Source: CAVOAK01 sp965217615
GTDB lineage: Bacteria > Pseudomonadota > Alphaproteobacteria > UBA8366 > CAVOAK01
Assembly (NCBI GenBank): GCA_965217615.1
Contig: CBDCIT010000007.1
Coordinates: forward strand, 1 to 64,000
Direction of reading: 5' to 3'
Length of the DNA: 64,000 bases
In this document: piece by piece, positions 26,053-36,713 of the stretch
Layout of the letters: each line of letters begins with the position of its first letter
Position numbering within the stretch: the first letter of the stretch is position 1
Translations under genes and position numbers: made by a program
The notes under the pieces: generated by a model
The model's input: only the letters and a program-made list of their open reading frames with translations
Databases searched by the model: none
What the model was told of the DNA's origin: nothing

Positions 26053-28238
26053 GCAATCTATCGCCGGAAGTCATTGCCGAGCACGGTCTCACGGAAGACG
26101 AATTCGCGACGATTATAGGGATTCTCGGCCGCACGCCGAACGTGACCGAACTCGGCGTTTTTTCCGCAATGTGGTCGGAGCACTGTTCCTATAAATCGTC
26201 GCGGCGCTGGCTGCAAACACTGCCGACCGAGGGTCCGAACGTCATCTGCGGGCCAGGGGAAAACGCTGGCGTCGTCGACATCGGCGATGGCAAAGCCGCC
26301 GTATTCAAGATTGAAAGCCACAACCACCCGAGCTTCATCGAGCCATATCAAGGGGCGGCTACGGGCGTCGGCGGCATTCTGCGCGACGTATTCACGATGG
26401 GCGCCCGCCCGATCGCTAGTCTGAACGCCCTGCGCTTCGGAAGTCCCGATCACGAGAAGACCAAACATTTGCTGGCTGGCGTCGTTGCGGGGATAGGCGG
26501 CTATGGAAACTGTATCGGCGTTCCGACGTTGGGCGGCGAGACCGGCTTCCACGCGGCCTACAACGGAAACATCCTCGTCAACGCGATGACAGTGGGCATA
26601 GCCGCCGCCGACCGGATTTTTTACTCCGCTGCAGCGGGCCCTGGAAATCCAGTGGTCTATGTAGGTTCCAAAACGGGCCGCGACGGTATACACGGCGCAA
26701 CGATGGCATCGGCTGAATTCAGCGAAGATGCCGAAGCGAAGCGGCCGACGGTTCAAGTTGGCGACCCATTCACGGAAAAGCTCCTGCTAGAAGCCTGCCT
26801 CGAATTGATGGAAACAGACGCCATAATCGCCATTCAGGACATGGGCGCGGCAGGGCTCACCTCGTCAGCAGTGGAAATGGCATCGAAGGGCGATGTGGGT
26901 ATTGAGCTTTGGCTGGATCGAGTGCCAACACGCGAAGCAGACATGACGCCCTATGAGCTCATGCTATCGGAGAGCCAAGAGCGCATGTTGATGGTACTAA
27001 AGCCGGAGCGTGAGTCCGACGCCCGCGCCATTTTCGAGAAGTGGGAGCTCGACTTCGCCGTCATCGGCAAGATCACAGAAAACGGCCGGCTGAACCTTAA
27101 GCAATTTGCCCAATTGGTTGCCGACATTCCGCTGGCGCCGCTCGTCGCGCAGGCCCCACTCTACGACCGGCCTTGGGAAAGATCGCCGCAGCGGTCTACG
27201 GTCTATGCCGACCAAGTTCCGGCACCCGCTAATCCACTGGAAACGCTCACGAAGTTGATGGGATCGGCGCATCTGTGTTCGCGACGCTGGATATGGGAGC
27301 AGTACGATCACATGGTGATGGCGGACTCCGTGCAGACACCGGGTGGCGACGCCGGCGTCGTGCGGATACACGAGAGCTCGCGCGGCATCGCAATCACCAC
27401 CGACTGTACGCCGCGCTACTGCCAAGCAGATCCCGTCCAGGGCGGACGGCAAGCCGTCGCCGAAGCCTGGCGCAATCTAACCGCTGTCGGCGCAAAGCCG
27501 CTCGCACTGACCAACAATCTCAATTTCGGTAATCCCGAGCGGCCCATCATCATGGGACAGCTCGTCGGATGTGTCGAAGGCATCGCAGATGCCGCGCGTG
27601 TCCTCGACTTTCCAGTCGTCTCGGGCAACGTGTCGCTCTACAACGAAACCAACGGCGAGGCGATCCTACCCACACCGGTGATCGGCGGCGTAGGGCTATT
27701 GGCAGATATGGCAGCAATGACAACGCTTGCGTTCAAAGAGCCAGGCGACGCCATCGTCCTCGTCGGCGAAACGGCGGGCTGGCTTGGCGCATCGTTCTAC
27801 CTGCAGGAAATCGAAGGCAGCGAAGACGGCGCGCCGCCGCCGGTTGACCTTGCCGCCGAGCGGCGCAACGGCGATCTCGTCCGCCGGCTGATTTCATCGC
27901 GCCTCGTGAGCGCCTGCCACGACGTCTCGGACGGCGGTCTCTTAGTCGCGATCGCTGAGATGGTGCTCGCGGGCGACGTCGGCGCGACGCTCGAGCCACC
28001 CTCTGAAGACATCGCGCTTCATGCCTGGCTGTTCGGCGAGGATCAGGGCCGCTTCGTCGTCACAACGCGCGACGAGCACGCGGTACTAGAGGCGGCGGCG
28101 GCCGCTGGAGTTCCGGCAGTGACGATCGGTCAGACGTATGGTTGTTCGTTGACAGTGGGCCGCGGTTGTACCATATCGATAAGGGAACTGCGCGCAGCAC
28201 ACGAGACTTGGTTGCCTGATTACATGGCTGCACCGTAA
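26049..28238 (+). CDS. purL: FGAM synthase large subunit PurL
   Basis: 729 residues from GTG 26049, the small PurL type of alphaproteobacteria and Gram-positives. Contains MWSEHCSYKSSRRWL, IGDGKAAVFKIESHNHPSFIEPYQGAATGVGGI, VQVGDPFTEKLLLEACLEL, DMGAAGLTSSAVEMASKG and NSLNFG-like TNNLNFGNPE. It makes formylglycinamidine ribonucleotide with PurS and PurQ. Confidence 0.97.
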   Translation: MSNLSPEVIAEHGLTEDEFATIIGILGRTPNVTELGVFSAMWSEHCSYKSSRRWLQTLPTEGPNVICGPGENAGVVDIGDGKAAVFKIESHNHPSFIEPYQGAATGVGGILRDVFTMGARPIASLNALRFGSPDHEKTKHLLAGVVAGIGGYGNCIGVPTLGGETGFHAAYNGNILVNAMTVGIAAADRIFYSAAAGPGNPVVYVGSKTGRDGIHGATMASAEFSEDAEAKRPTVQVGDPFTEKLLLEACLELMETDAIIAIQDMGAAGLTSSAVEMASKGDVGIELWLDRVPTREADMTPYELMLSESQERMLMVLKPERESDARAIFEKWELDFAVIGKITENGRLNLKQFAQLVADIPLAPLVAQAPLYDRPWERSPQRSTVYADQVPAPANPLETLTKLMGSAHLCSRRWIWEQYDHMVMADSVQTPGGDAGVVRIHESSRGIAITTDCTPRYCQADPVQGGRQAVAEAWRNLTAVGAKPLALTNNLNFGNPERPIIMGQLVGCVEGIADAARVLDFPVVSGNVSLYNETNGEAILPTPVIGGVGLLADMAAMTTLAFKEPGDAIVLVGETAGWLGASFYLQEIEGSEDGAPPPVDLAAERRNGDLVRRLISSRLVSACHDVSDGGLLVAIAEMVLAGDVGATLEPPSEDIALHAWLFGEDQGRFVVTTRDEHAVLEAAAAAGVPAVTIGQTYGCSLTVGRGCTISIRELRAAHETWLPDYMAAP

Positions 28239-28277
28239 CTGTTGCGCGCTGCAGCGTCTCCAAAGGATCGATTTGCA

Positions 28278-28517
28278 ATGCCGATGTCAGCCGCTGAAAT
28301 CGAGCAACTCATAAAGCAGTCGCTCCCCGACGCGGAGATTCGGATTGACGATTTGCGGGGCGACGGCGATCACTACGCGGCGTATGTTCGCTCAGCGGCC
28401 TTCAAGGACAAGACTCGTGTTCAGCAACACCAGATGATTTACGATGCACTAAGTGGCCGCATGGGAAACGAATTGCACGCACTCGCGCTCCAGACGTCCG
28501 TCCTGGAAACCACCTGA
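28278..28517 (+). CDS. bolA: BolA-family protein
   Basis: 79 residues from ATG 28278: SAAEIEQLIKQSLPDAEIRI, then DHYAAYVRSAAFKDKTRVQQHQMIYDALSGRMGNELHALALQT. The invariant His in VQQHQMIY is the Fe-S ligand shared with monothiol glutaredoxin in BolA/Grx complexes. It is 27 bases upstream of grxD, the partner gene. Confidence 0.95.
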   Translation: MPMSAAEIEQLIKQSLPDAEIRIDDLRGDGDHYAAYVRSAAFKDKTRVQQHQMIYDALSGRMGNELHALALQTSVLETT

Positions 28518-28544
28518 ATTTTGTTTGATTGATCAAGGGAATAG

Positions 28545-28889
28545 ATGATGAATGACAATCCGGTGTTCGGTCGTATCGAAGAGGAGATTTCTGAAAACGA
28601 AATCGTGCTCTTCATGAAGGGTACACCAGTCTTTCCGCAATGTGGTTTCTCCGCGGCGGTTGTTCAGGCGCTGACACAGCTCGGCGTCAAATATAAAGGT
28701 ATCGACTGCCTGGCAGACCCAGGCTTACGGGAAGGCATCAAGCAGTTTTCGAACTGGCCAACGATCCCGCAGCTCTATGTTAAGGGTGAATTTGTAGGCG
28801 GCTGCGATATCATCCGCGATATGTACCACGCAGGCGAACTGCAGCAGCTAATTGCCGATAAAGGTATCGAGCAGCAGCAGACTGCGTAA
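28545..28889 (+). CDS. grxD: Monothiol glutaredoxin GrxD
   Basis: 114 residues from ATG 28545 (ATG 28548 is equally possible). Active site PQCGFS with a single Cys, KGTPVFP and WPTIPQLYVKGEFVGGCDI (the glutathione-binding TVP-like loop and GG). It binds and transfers [2Fe-2S] clusters, commonly with BolA. Confidence 0.96.
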   Translation: MMNDNPVFGRIEEEISENEIVLFMKGTPVFPQCGFSAAVVQALTQLGVKYKGIDCLADPGLREGIKQFSNWPTIPQLYVKGEFVGGCDIIRDMYHAGELQQLIADKGIEQQQTA

Positions 28890-28915
28890 TCGTCGGCAGC
28901 GCCGGGGACCGCGCA

Positions 28916-29719
28916 ATGACCAAGAAGTTCAAGGCCACCTCCGCCCAGATTGCCGACTATGACGACGATGGCGCCGTTCTGCTGAAGAACGCGATCGGCA
29001 AGACGTGGCAGAACCTGTTGCGTAAGGCCATCGAAGTGGAACTCGTAAGGAAGGAGAGATTCTTCTCTTATCGTCACGTCTGGCGAAGTAACCCCGATTT
29101 CAAACGCATGTGCTTCGACTCGCCGGCACCTCAGATTGCCGCCGACATCATGCGGACCGACAAGGTCAACCTTCTCTACGACCAGATGTTCGTCAAGGAG
29201 CCTGGAACCGGAAGCGCAACCGGCTGGCACAACGATCAGCCGTACTGGCCCGTGCGGGGTTGGCCGGTCATGACGCTGTGGATCGCGCTCGACCCAGTGA
29301 CGAGAGAGAACGGACCAGTCGAGTTTATTCGCGGCTCGCACAAGTGGGACCGCTGGTTCCAACCGTTTAGCGCAGACGAGCATGGTGGTGCGTCCACAGC
29401 TCAACCCGAACCTAACCCGAACTTCGAGCCGCTGCCCGATTTCGAGGCCGAGCGGGACCAGCATGAGATTCTCTCCTGGGACATGGCGCCGGGCGACGTG
29501 CTGGCGTTCCACGCCATGAGTATTCACGGCGCGCGCGGCAACGTGAGTGCCACGAAACGGCGCCGCGGCTATGCAATCCGCTATACCGGCCGCGACGCGT
29601 ATTACTATGCCGACGACTACGTTACGCATCCCGCGAATCGCAACGAGATGACCAGTCCGACATTGAAGACCGGCGATCCGATGGACAGCGAGGAGTTCCC
29701 CGTCGTCTATGGCGGCTAA
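28916..29719 (+). CDS. Phytanoyl-CoA dioxygenase-family protein
   Basis: 267 residues from ATG 28916. PhyH fold with WHNDQPYWP, where H and D are the first two iron ligands, GPVEFIRGSHKWDRWF, and IHGARGN with the distal His; the Arg in RRGYAIRY is the likely 2-oxoglutarate anchor. The family hydroxylates varied small molecules or lipids; the substrate cannot be read from the sequence. It follows grxD by 26 bases and precedes a gap, with rpsD convergent. Confidence 0.9.
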   Translation: MTKKFKATSAQIADYDDDGAVLLKNAIGKTWQNLLRKAIEVELVRKERFFSYRHVWRSNPDFKRMCFDSPAPQIAADIMRTDKVNLLYDQMFVKEPGTGSATGWHNDQPYWPVRGWPVMTLWIALDPVTRENGPVEFIRGSHKWDRWFQPFSADEHGGASTAQPEPNPNFEPLPDFEAERDQHEILSWDMAPGDVLAFHAMSIHGARGNVSATKRRRGYAIRYTGRDAYYYADDYVTHPANRNEMTSPTLKTGDPMDSEEFPVVYGG

Positions 29720-29863
29720 AGCGGCGCCGTTCCTCTGCCTTCTCCCTTAAGCAACCTCACTGACGCTTCTACTGCACACTATCCCAACTGAAATGCATTG
29801 GCGGCAGCAACAAGAATGCGCCGCTGGTGCGATGCATTTTCGGTTTGGCGGTTGAGCTGTTGG

Positions 29864-30478
29864 TCAACGCGAATAAAACTCGATGACCAGGTTCGGCTCC
29901 ATCTTCACGGCGTAGGGCACGTCGGCGAGCTTCGGCCCACGGACGAACTTGACCGTCATCTTGTTATGGTCGACCGAGAGATAATCAGGAATATCGCGTT
30001 CCGCCGAAATTATGGCATCGAGGACGATCGGCAGCTCGCGGCTGTTCTCGCGAACCTCCACTACATCGTCATCTTTCAATTGATATGAGGGAATGTTGAC
30101 GCGCTTGCCGTTGACCTTGACGTGACCGTGATTGACGAATTGCCGGGCAGCGAAAACGGTCGGAACGATCTTGGCACGATAGACGGTCGCGTCGAGCCGG
30201 CGTTCCAGCAATTCAACCAGGTTATCGCCGGTTTCGCCCTTACGGCGCTCCGCCTCCTCGTAGTACCGGCGAAACCGTTTCTCGCCGATATTTCCGTAGA
30301 CGCCCTTGAGACGCTGTTTTGCCTTAAGTTGGGTTCCGTAATCCGACGGTTTGCGTCGGCGCTGGCCGTGCTGGCCGGGCCCGTATTCACGCCGGTTGAC
30401 CGGGCTCTTGGGCCGTCCCCAAAGGTTGAGGCCGAGCCGACGATTGATCTTGTACTTCGACGCAAGTCGTTTGGTCAT
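29864..30478 (-). CDS. rpsD: 30S ribosomal protein S4
   Basis: 204 residues from ATG 30478. Begins TKRLASKYKINRRLGLNLWGRPKSP, contains the S4 RNA-binding domain LERRLDATVYRAKIVPTVFAARQFVNHGHVKVNGKRVN and ends with FVRGPKLADVPYAVKMEPNLVIEFYSR. It nucleates assembly of the 16S rRNA 5' domain and may repress its own mRNA. No neighbouring ribosomal gene lies beside it, which is normal in this class. Confidence 0.97.
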   Translation of the reverse strand: MTKRLASKYKINRRLGLNLWGRPKSPVNRREYGPGQHGQRRRKPSDYGTQLKAKQRLKGVYGNIGEKRFRRYYEEAERRKGETGDNLVELLERRLDATVYRAKIVPTVFAARQFVNHGHVKVNGKRVNIPSYQLKDDDVVEVRENSRELPIVLDAIISAERDIPDYLSVDHNKMTVKFVRGPKLADVPYAVKMEPNLVIEFYSR

Positions 30479-30575
30479 CTTTTCGTCCCGTTCTTAGCCG
30501 GTGTTGTTTTTGTCCCGGTAGTCCGCGAGTGCGGCGGGGCTCCTGCTCTAGCCCTCATTCCCAGGAACGGCGCGC

Positions 30576-30603
30576 AGTATGGTGTTTACGCCTCCGTTGT
30601 CAA
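30576..30603 (-). promoter_or_regulatory. Probable sigma70 promoter of rpsD
   Basis: On the minus strand TTGACA (30598-30603) and CATACT (30576-30581) are 16 bases apart, giving an untranslated leader of about 90 bases before rpsD at 30478. The -35 is a perfect consensus. Confidence 0.6.
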
Positions 30604-30639
30604 GTCGCCTGCAAGGGAGGTCGCGGCCAAGACGCATTC

Positions 30640-31425
30640 TCAATCGTTCCGCTTTCGGATCAGCCCCGAAACGATGCCATGCAGCGTGCGAACATCCTGA
30701 TCCGTAAGCCGCGCCCGCTGAAATATATTTCGGATCGTGCGCACCATCGTTGGGCGTTTTTCGCGTGGCAGAAGAAATCCGCAGTCATCCAACTCACCCT
30801 CCAAACGTGTCAGAAAGTTAAGCAAGTCTGCTTTGCTAACCGGTTCCTTCGTGCCTGTTTCTCGCCATTCATCGCTTGTAGGGCCGTCCGCCGGGTCGAC
30901 CACGCGCTGCGATAGCGTGAACCACTCGTAACCAACGATAAGTACCGCCTGGGCGAGATTGAGCGAACGGAATGCGGGATTGAGGGGAACCTCGATAACC
31001 GTGTCCGCAAGCGTAACGTCGTCGTTGTCAAGGCCCGAACGCTCGGCGCCGAAGAGTATGCCGGCCGCGGCTCCCGACGTGACAGCCCGATGCATGTCCC
31101 GCGCGGCCACTTGCGGCGACATCACGGGTTTGACCATATCGCGTGGACGGGCAGTCGTCGCATAGACCCGCTGCAGGTCGCTAATTGCGGCCTCCGTCGT
31201 CTCGTAGAGCTGCGCGCCATCAACGACACCATCGGCACCGGACGATGCCGCATTCGCCTGAGGGTTCGGCCAGGCGTCGCGGGGCCGCACCAGGCGCAGA
31301 TCGGTCAGCCTGCAATTGAGCATCGCCCTGGCGGCGGCGCCAATATTCTCGCCGAGCTGCGGCTTGACGAGGATAATTGCCGGGCCGCCCTCTACCGGCC
31401 GGCTCGTCGAGTCCGTTTCTGCCAT
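30640..31425 (-). CDS. trmJ: tRNA/rRNA ribose methyltransferase, TrmJ-type
   Basis: 261 residues from ATG 31425. SPOUT fold: GPAIILVKPQLGENIGAAARAMLNC and, in the knot, LFGAERSGLDNDDVTLAD followed by SLNLAQAVLIVGYEW (the SAM-binding loops). It methylates position 32 of tRNAs at the 2'-OH, by family. The start gives a usual length, and it is divergent from the hydrolase gene. Confidence 0.9.
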   Translation of the reverse strand: MAETDSTSRPVEGGPAIILVKPQLGENIGAAARAMLNCRLTDLRLVRPRDAWPNPQANAASSGADGVVDGAQLYETTEAAISDLQRVYATTARPRDMVKPVMSPQVAARDMHRAVTSGAAAGILFGAERSGLDNDDVTLADTVIEVPLNPAFRSLNLAQAVLIVGYEWFTLSQRVVDPADGPTSDEWRETGTKEPVSKADLLNFLTRLEGELDDCGFLLPREKRPTMVRTIRNIFQRARLTDQDVRTLHGIVSGLIRKRND

Positions 31426-31473
31426 CTCGCCCCCTCCGTTGGCGAACGTCTTCTCATGCTAAGCTTTGAAATC

Positions 31474-32439
31474 ATGCGGTTTAGCAGACGAATTGCGATT
31501 GTGCTCGCCATTTCCGTCGGCGTTCCCATCGTTGCGGGATTGGCCGCGATGCTCTGGCTATTACTGCGAACCGGCGACTGGGCGATCGATACACCGCTTC
31601 GCGCCTACACGCTGACCGACCAACGCAGCCGCTCGATCAGTGGCCTGCAAGGCGAACGGCAATATCTTGGGATCAAGATGATGGATGAAGGCGGCGGCGA
31701 ACTGTCCTTTACCGCGAGCCTGCCTCGCGACGTCAATGTCCAGGACTCAAACGTCCGGCTGCCTGTACTGCTCCTCTTCACGGGCTTCCGCAGCGCCGAG
31801 CGGAACCTTGAGAGAGTTCCGAGCCATGGTCAAAATGCGCTTATCTCCTATGACTACCCCTACGACCCGTTGCGCTGGCGGGAGGGAACGGCTTTCGATC
31901 GAATCGTGATTGCCTGGCGCGTCGCCCATCTGGTCCCCGACCAAATCGTCGCCACGACGCGTTGGGCGCAGACGCAGTCATGGTCCGATCCCGAACGGCT
32001 AAGCATTGCCGGCGTGAGTCTAGGGGCGGTGTTCCTACCGGCAATCCAGCGCCGGATGCAAGCCGCCGGCCGCGCGCCGACCCACAGCGTCATCGCTTAT
32101 GGTGGTGTCGACATCGCCACGCTCGCGCACGCGAACCTCAAGATCGAACCGCTGTGGCTGAAAAATATCGCCGCCGCCGCTATAGCTCTGATGCTCAGAC
32201 CCTTCGAACCAACGGCACATCTGCCTCATCTTCGAGGTGAATTTTTGATCATCAGCGGCGAGGCAGACGAGCGGATCCCCGCCGCGTCACAGCGAACCCT
32301 CGAACAGATCACGCCGGACCCGAAAACCGTCGTTCATTTGCCAGGGGCTCATATCGATGGCAGTCGTGGGGAACTTATCGCTGCCGTCGGCGAGCTCGCG
32401 CGCCTATGGCTCGTCGGAAAGAACGCGCTCAACCCATAA
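31474..32439 (+). CDS. Membrane-anchored alpha/beta-hydrolase-like protein
   Basis: 321 residues from ATG 31474; ATG 31456 adds six residues. The N-terminus RRIAIVLAISVGVPIVAGLAAMLWLLLRTG is one membrane segment. The rest reads as alpha/beta hydrolase: LLLFTGFRSAERNLERVP, then AGVSLGAVF with the GxSxG nucleophile elbow, LIISGEADERIP with an Asp, and LPGAHIDG with a His, a plausible Ser-Asp-His triad. Probably a periplasmic hydrolase or esterase. Substrate unknown. Confidence 0.75.
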   Translation: MRFSRRIAIVLAISVGVPIVAGLAAMLWLLLRTGDWAIDTPLRAYTLTDQRSRSISGLQGERQYLGIKMMDEGGGELSFTASLPRDVNVQDSNVRLPVLLLFTGFRSAERNLERVPSHGQNALISYDYPYDPLRWREGTAFDRIVIAWRVAHLVPDQIVATTRWAQTQSWSDPERLSIAGVSLGAVFLPAIQRRMQAAGRAPTHSVIAYGGVDIATLAHANLKIEPLWLKNIAAAAIALMLRPFEPTAHLPHLRGEFLIISGEADERIPAASQRTLEQITPDPKTVVHLPGAHIDGSRGELIAAVGELARLWLVGKNALNP

Positions 32440-32452
32440 AGCCGCACGGCAC

Positions 32453-34057
32453 CTAGGCTGTCTTTATTCCCGCACGATAGAGGCGATAAGTGATGCTGTC
32501 GTAAAGTGCATCGACCGACGCGTCGATTATGTTCGGCGATACACCAAGCGTCGACCAGCGCGTCGATGCACCATCGGTGGATTCGATCATCACCCGCGTC
32601 ACCGCGTCGGTCCCCGTCGTGTCGGCGCGTGGCGGCATAATGCGGACCTTGAAATCCAAGAGATGCATATCCCCGACTTCGGGATAGATCGGCAGCAGCG
32701 CCTTCCTCAGCGCATCGTCAAGCGCATTGACCGGGCCGTTGCCATTTGCAACCGTCATAATCTCTCTGCTGCCGACGGAAATTGTGACCGTCGCTTCCGA
32801 TTCCGTCACCAAGTCGCCACGTGCGTTCCACCGGCGCTCATCCATGACCCGGAAACGCCGGATTTGGAAATAGTCGGGAATCTCACCGAGCATCCGACGC
32901 GCCAACAGCTCAAAACTCGCTTCCGATCCATCGTAGGCGTAACCTTGCGACTCACGTTCCTTCACCAGCTCCACTAGTCGCGCAACTTTCTTGTCCTTGG
33001 AATCGATGTCGATTCCGATTTCGCGGAACCGCGCCAGGATGTTCGAGCGGCCCGCCTGATCGGAGACAAGGACCGCACGGTGATTACCAACAACCGTCGG
33101 TTCGATATGCTCATAGGTACGCGGGTCCTTTTCAACGGCCGAAACGTGCAAACCGCCCTTATGCGCGAAGGCGGACTCACCGACATACGCCGCATAGCGG
33201 TTTGCGGGACGGTTTAGCCGCTCGTTAAGCATATGCGATATGTGAGTGAGCTGTTTCAGCTGATCTTCACCAACCCCGGTCTCAAGTCCCATCTTCAACG
33301 TGAGACTTGGAATCAACGATATCAGGTTGGCATTGCCGCAGCGTTCGCCGAGACCATTCAACGTGCCCTGTACATGACGCGCACCGGCGCGCACGGCAGC
33401 GAGCGAATTCGCGACCGCGTTTTCGGTGTCATTGTGGGCATGGATACCCACATGGTCGCCCGGCACATGGTGCAGAACTTCGCCAACGATGCGCTCAACC
33501 TCGTCTGGCAGGGTGCCGCCGTTCGTGTCGCAAAGAACGATCCAACGCGCGCCGGCCGAGAGCGCACCAGTCACGCAAGCAAGCGCATAATCCGGATTGG
33601 CCTTATAGCCATCGAAGAAATGCTCGGCGTCGTAAAGTGCCTCGCCTTTCCGGGATTTCGCGAAGGCAACCGAGTCGGCGATCATCGCCAAATTTTCGTC
33701 GCGTGAAATTTCGAGTGCCACGTCGACGTGAAAGTCCCAGGCCTTACCCACGATACAGACGGCAGCAGCCTTGCTGTTGACGAGTGACGCGAGACCAGGA
33801 TCATTTTCCGCGCTGCGGCCATCGCGCCGCGTCATGCCGAAAGCGACCAGCGTCGACGTGCCGAGCGAAGGCGGATCGGCGAAAAAGGCGTCGTCGGTCG
33901 GATTTGCGCCAGGCCAACCCCCTTCGACGTAATCGACGCCGAGCGCGTCAAGCGCCTCCGAAATAGCGACCTTGTCGGCAATCGTGAAATCGACGCCCTG
34001 GGTCTGCGCGCCGTCGCGCAGCGTGGTGTCGAACAAGTAGATGCGCTCGCCGCTCAT
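32453..34057 (-). CDS. cimA: (R)-citramalate synthase
   Basis: 534 residues from ATG 34057. DRE-TIM barrel: LFDTTLRDGAQTQGVDFTI, then IHAHNDTENAVANS and LNGLGERCGNANL (metal and substrate sites), AHKGGLHVSAVEKD and a C-terminal LeuA dimer domain for feedback. The length and the C-terminus fit CimA/AksA-type citramalate synthase, which combines pyruvate and acetyl-CoA for isoleucine synthesis; homocitrate or isopropylmalate synthase are less likely. Next to cysS in many alphaproteobacteria. Confidence 0.9.
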   Translation of the reverse strand: MSGERIYLFDTTLRDGAQTQGVDFTIADKVAISEALDALGVDYVEGGWPGANPTDDAFFADPPSLGTSTLVAFGMTRRDGRSAENDPGLASLVNSKAAAVCIVGKAWDFHVDVALEISRDENLAMIADSVAFAKSRKGEALYDAEHFFDGYKANPDYALACVTGALSAGARWIVLCDTNGGTLPDEVERIVGEVLHHVPGDHVGIHAHNDTENAVANSLAAVRAGARHVQGTLNGLGERCGNANLISLIPSLTLKMGLETGVGEDQLKQLTHISHMLNERLNRPANRYAAYVGESAFAHKGGLHVSAVEKDPRTYEHIEPTVVGNHRAVLVSDQAGRSNILARFREIGIDIDSKDKKVARLVELVKERESQGYAYDGSEASFELLARRMLGEIPDYFQIRRFRVMDERRWNARGDLVTESEATVTISVGSREIMTVANGNGPVNALDDALRKALLPIYPEVGDMHLLDFKVRIMPPRADTTGTDAVTRVMIESTDGASTRWSTLGVSPNIIDASVDALYDSITYRLYRAGIKTA

Positions 34058-35270
34058 GACATCGTCCTGCCAGGCCCATGCGGGCGAAGGGCGCGAGAAT
34101 GCACAATTCCCGCGACCCGCTCAAGGCGCAAGGGATAGGGAGCGACGACACTTCATGTCTTGCAACACGCAGGACGTCGATTTTACAATTGGACCCTGGG
34201 AGTTCCAGTTATCCTCGATCGTCGTCTTCAGCTTCACGGACTTGGCGCGGAAGCTTCGATCTTTCTTGGTCGCCAACGCTCTGCTGCCGGTCACAGCACC
34301 GTCCGCTAGGCGTCGGGATCAGGCGGCACATCCTTCCAAAGCTGCAAAATCTTCCGCGCTTCTTCGGTCTTCAAGTTATCGAAGTATTTCAAAGCCTTGT
34401 GGTACTGTGGGGTGGTTCGGAACAGGGCATTCGAGCGGCCACCATGAAGGTGAAAATACATCTCGCTGAAAATTGCCCGATCGAAGCCAAAGGCTTTGCA
34501 GAGTATCCCAACGCCTGTCGCGCCAGCTTTATGCAGGGCCCGGTATGCGACGTGGCGGGGCAAGCCAGTAAGTTCGCAGAAGTCCTGCTCGAAGCGCATC
34601 ATCCGCCCCGTCCGCAATAGTTCCAGCAGTAGGTCCGAGGCCCGCAATAACCGCGCCTTCCCAAGCGTTTTGAGAGGGCGGTCAGCAGACGCACCTTCTG
34701 CATCGCCTGTGGATTCGCTCACTGCATCGGCAAGCGCACGCGCTATCAAGCTTTCCAGCTCAGCCTCGTCGAATTTGAAACGCTCCATTATTGCTGACCT
34801 AAGAGCATCACCCACCCAGGCGTAGACACGGCCCGCAATTTCGGGACTAACGTCCTTTCGATCGATGATCGGCGCGCGATACTCCGGCTCCCACAGGCTC
34901 GCCTTAGCCAGATATTCATACGTGTCGTCGCTGAACCGTGCCTCGTCATTGCACAAAAGCGTAATCACAACTTCCTTGTCGTCGGTCTGCACCAACGCCT
35001 CGCTGACCGATGGGGCTATGTTTGCACGCTGAGCAATTGCCAAATGGTGATCGTGCGCGTGTTTGATGACGAGACCGATCAGGCCGTCATCGGTGAGCAG
35101 TTTGCTCCAGACAAGCACCGGGTAGGCAACATCGATCTCGTCGCCAGCGAGATACAGAAGCAAGTCGTGCGGCACATCGTTTCGCGCTGACAAATGCTCT
35201 GAAAGCTTACTGCGCACGCGGGCGTCGGCCTGCTCGACGAGCGTCTCGATAATGGCGAACACATGCTCAA

Positions 35271-36713
35271 CAGCCCGTTGATTAAGTCGGCGCCGTCTGA
35301 TTCTCTGGTTCCCTGATTTGCAGGGGGGTTTGCCGATGGCGATGGGACGGCAGAAGGCTGGTCAGGGGGACCTGATGGTGAGCTGGTCGGAGATGCCGCG
35401 CTCTCCGGGTCATGTGTTTTATGACCGCCTGCAGTCGGTGCTGATCGAGGGCGGCTTCGACGCCTTTGCCGAGGCGAGCTGCCGGCCTTATTACGCGGCC
35501 CGGATGGGGGCGCCCTCGGTGCCGCCCGGGCGCTATTTCCGGATGCACCTGGTGGGCTACTTCGAGGGCATCGACAGCGAGCGCGGTCTGGAGTGGCGCT
35601 GCTCGGACTCGCTTTCGCTGCGGGCGTTCCTGCGACTGGGGAGCCGTGATCGGGTACCGGACCATTCCTGGCTGTCACGGAGCCGCACGCGCCTGCCCCA
35701 TGAAGTCCACGCGGCGGTCTTCGACTGGGTTCTGGTGCTGATCGCCGAGGCGGGGCTGATCAAGGGCGAGCGCATCGGCGTCGATGCCTCGACCATGGAG
35801 GCCAACGCGGCGCTGCGGAACATCGTGCGGCGCGCCAACGGCGAAGGCTACCGGGAGATGCTGGAGCGCCTGGCCCGGGAAAGCGGCGTCGAGACACCCA
35901 CGGCCGAGGATCTGGCGCGTCTGGAGCGGAAGCGCAAGGGCAAGAAGCTTTCCAACACGGATTGGGTTTCGAAGAGCGACCCCGAGGCCAAGATCGCCAA
36001 GATGAAGGACGGCACGACGCATCTGGCCTACAAGCCCGAGCACGCGGTGGATCTGGACACCGGCGCGGTGGTGGCGGCCGAGCTGCACCCGGCCGATGAG
36101 GGCGACACCACGACGCTTTCCAAGACCCTGGCGAAGGCCGAGGCAAACCTCGGGGCGGTGGATGCGGCACCGACGGCGGAGGACCCGGCCGAATGCGTCG
36201 CCGACAAAGGTTATCACTCACGGGCGGTCTTGAGGGCTCTGGACGACAGTCCCTGGAAGACCCGGATCGCGGCGCCCAAGCAGACCGGCTTTTCGCGCTA
36301 GCACGGTGATGAGGCGGCGCGGCGCGCGGTCACCAACAACCGTGCGCGGCTCAAGTCCGGGGTCGCCCGCGAGGCCTTCAAGCTGCGCGCCGAGATCGTC
36401 GAGCGCTGCTTTGCCCACAACCTCGATCGTGGCGGCATGCGACGAACCTGGCTGCGCGGGCGAGAGAATGTGCACAAGCGATACCTGCTCCACGTCGCCG
36501 GCCACAATCTATCGTTACTGATGCGCCAGCTCATCGGCGCCGGCACCCCGCGGGAGGCCGTGGCGGGCGGATATGGCGGTATTTTCGTTCTGCTCACGCC
36601 CACCGGGGCCATGCTGGTGGACGGGGGGTTTCGCAAAGCGGCCAGTCGGCTTTCGCCGCCGCATTCTTCATCTGGGGGTGAGAGCCGGAAAAAGCCACTT
36701 AATCAACGGGCTG
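35271..36713 (+). mobile_element. IS1182-family insertion sequence, copy C
   Basis: 1443 bp with the 17-bp ends CAGCCCGTTGATTAAGT and 4-bp duplications TCAA (35267-35270 and 36714-36717). Carries an inactivating stop in its transposase. Confidence 0.96.
35336..36681 (+). pseudogene. IS1182-family transposase with nonsense codon (copy C)
   Basis: Starts at ATG 35336 and matches the other copies to FSR, where TGG of the next Trp is TAG (36299-36301). The following segment, which includes the catalytic Glu, is intact but out of reach. Near the 3' end the G tract has lost a base pair context (GACGGGGGGTTTCG), so the frame also leaves the normal C-terminus. Two lesions make this copy inactive. 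Confidence 0.92.

Noticed and set aside
34130..34300. Short minus-strand frame of about 51 residues downstream of the DUF2336 gene
   Set aside because: No ribosome site, only a GTG start, no recognisable feature; kept as no call.
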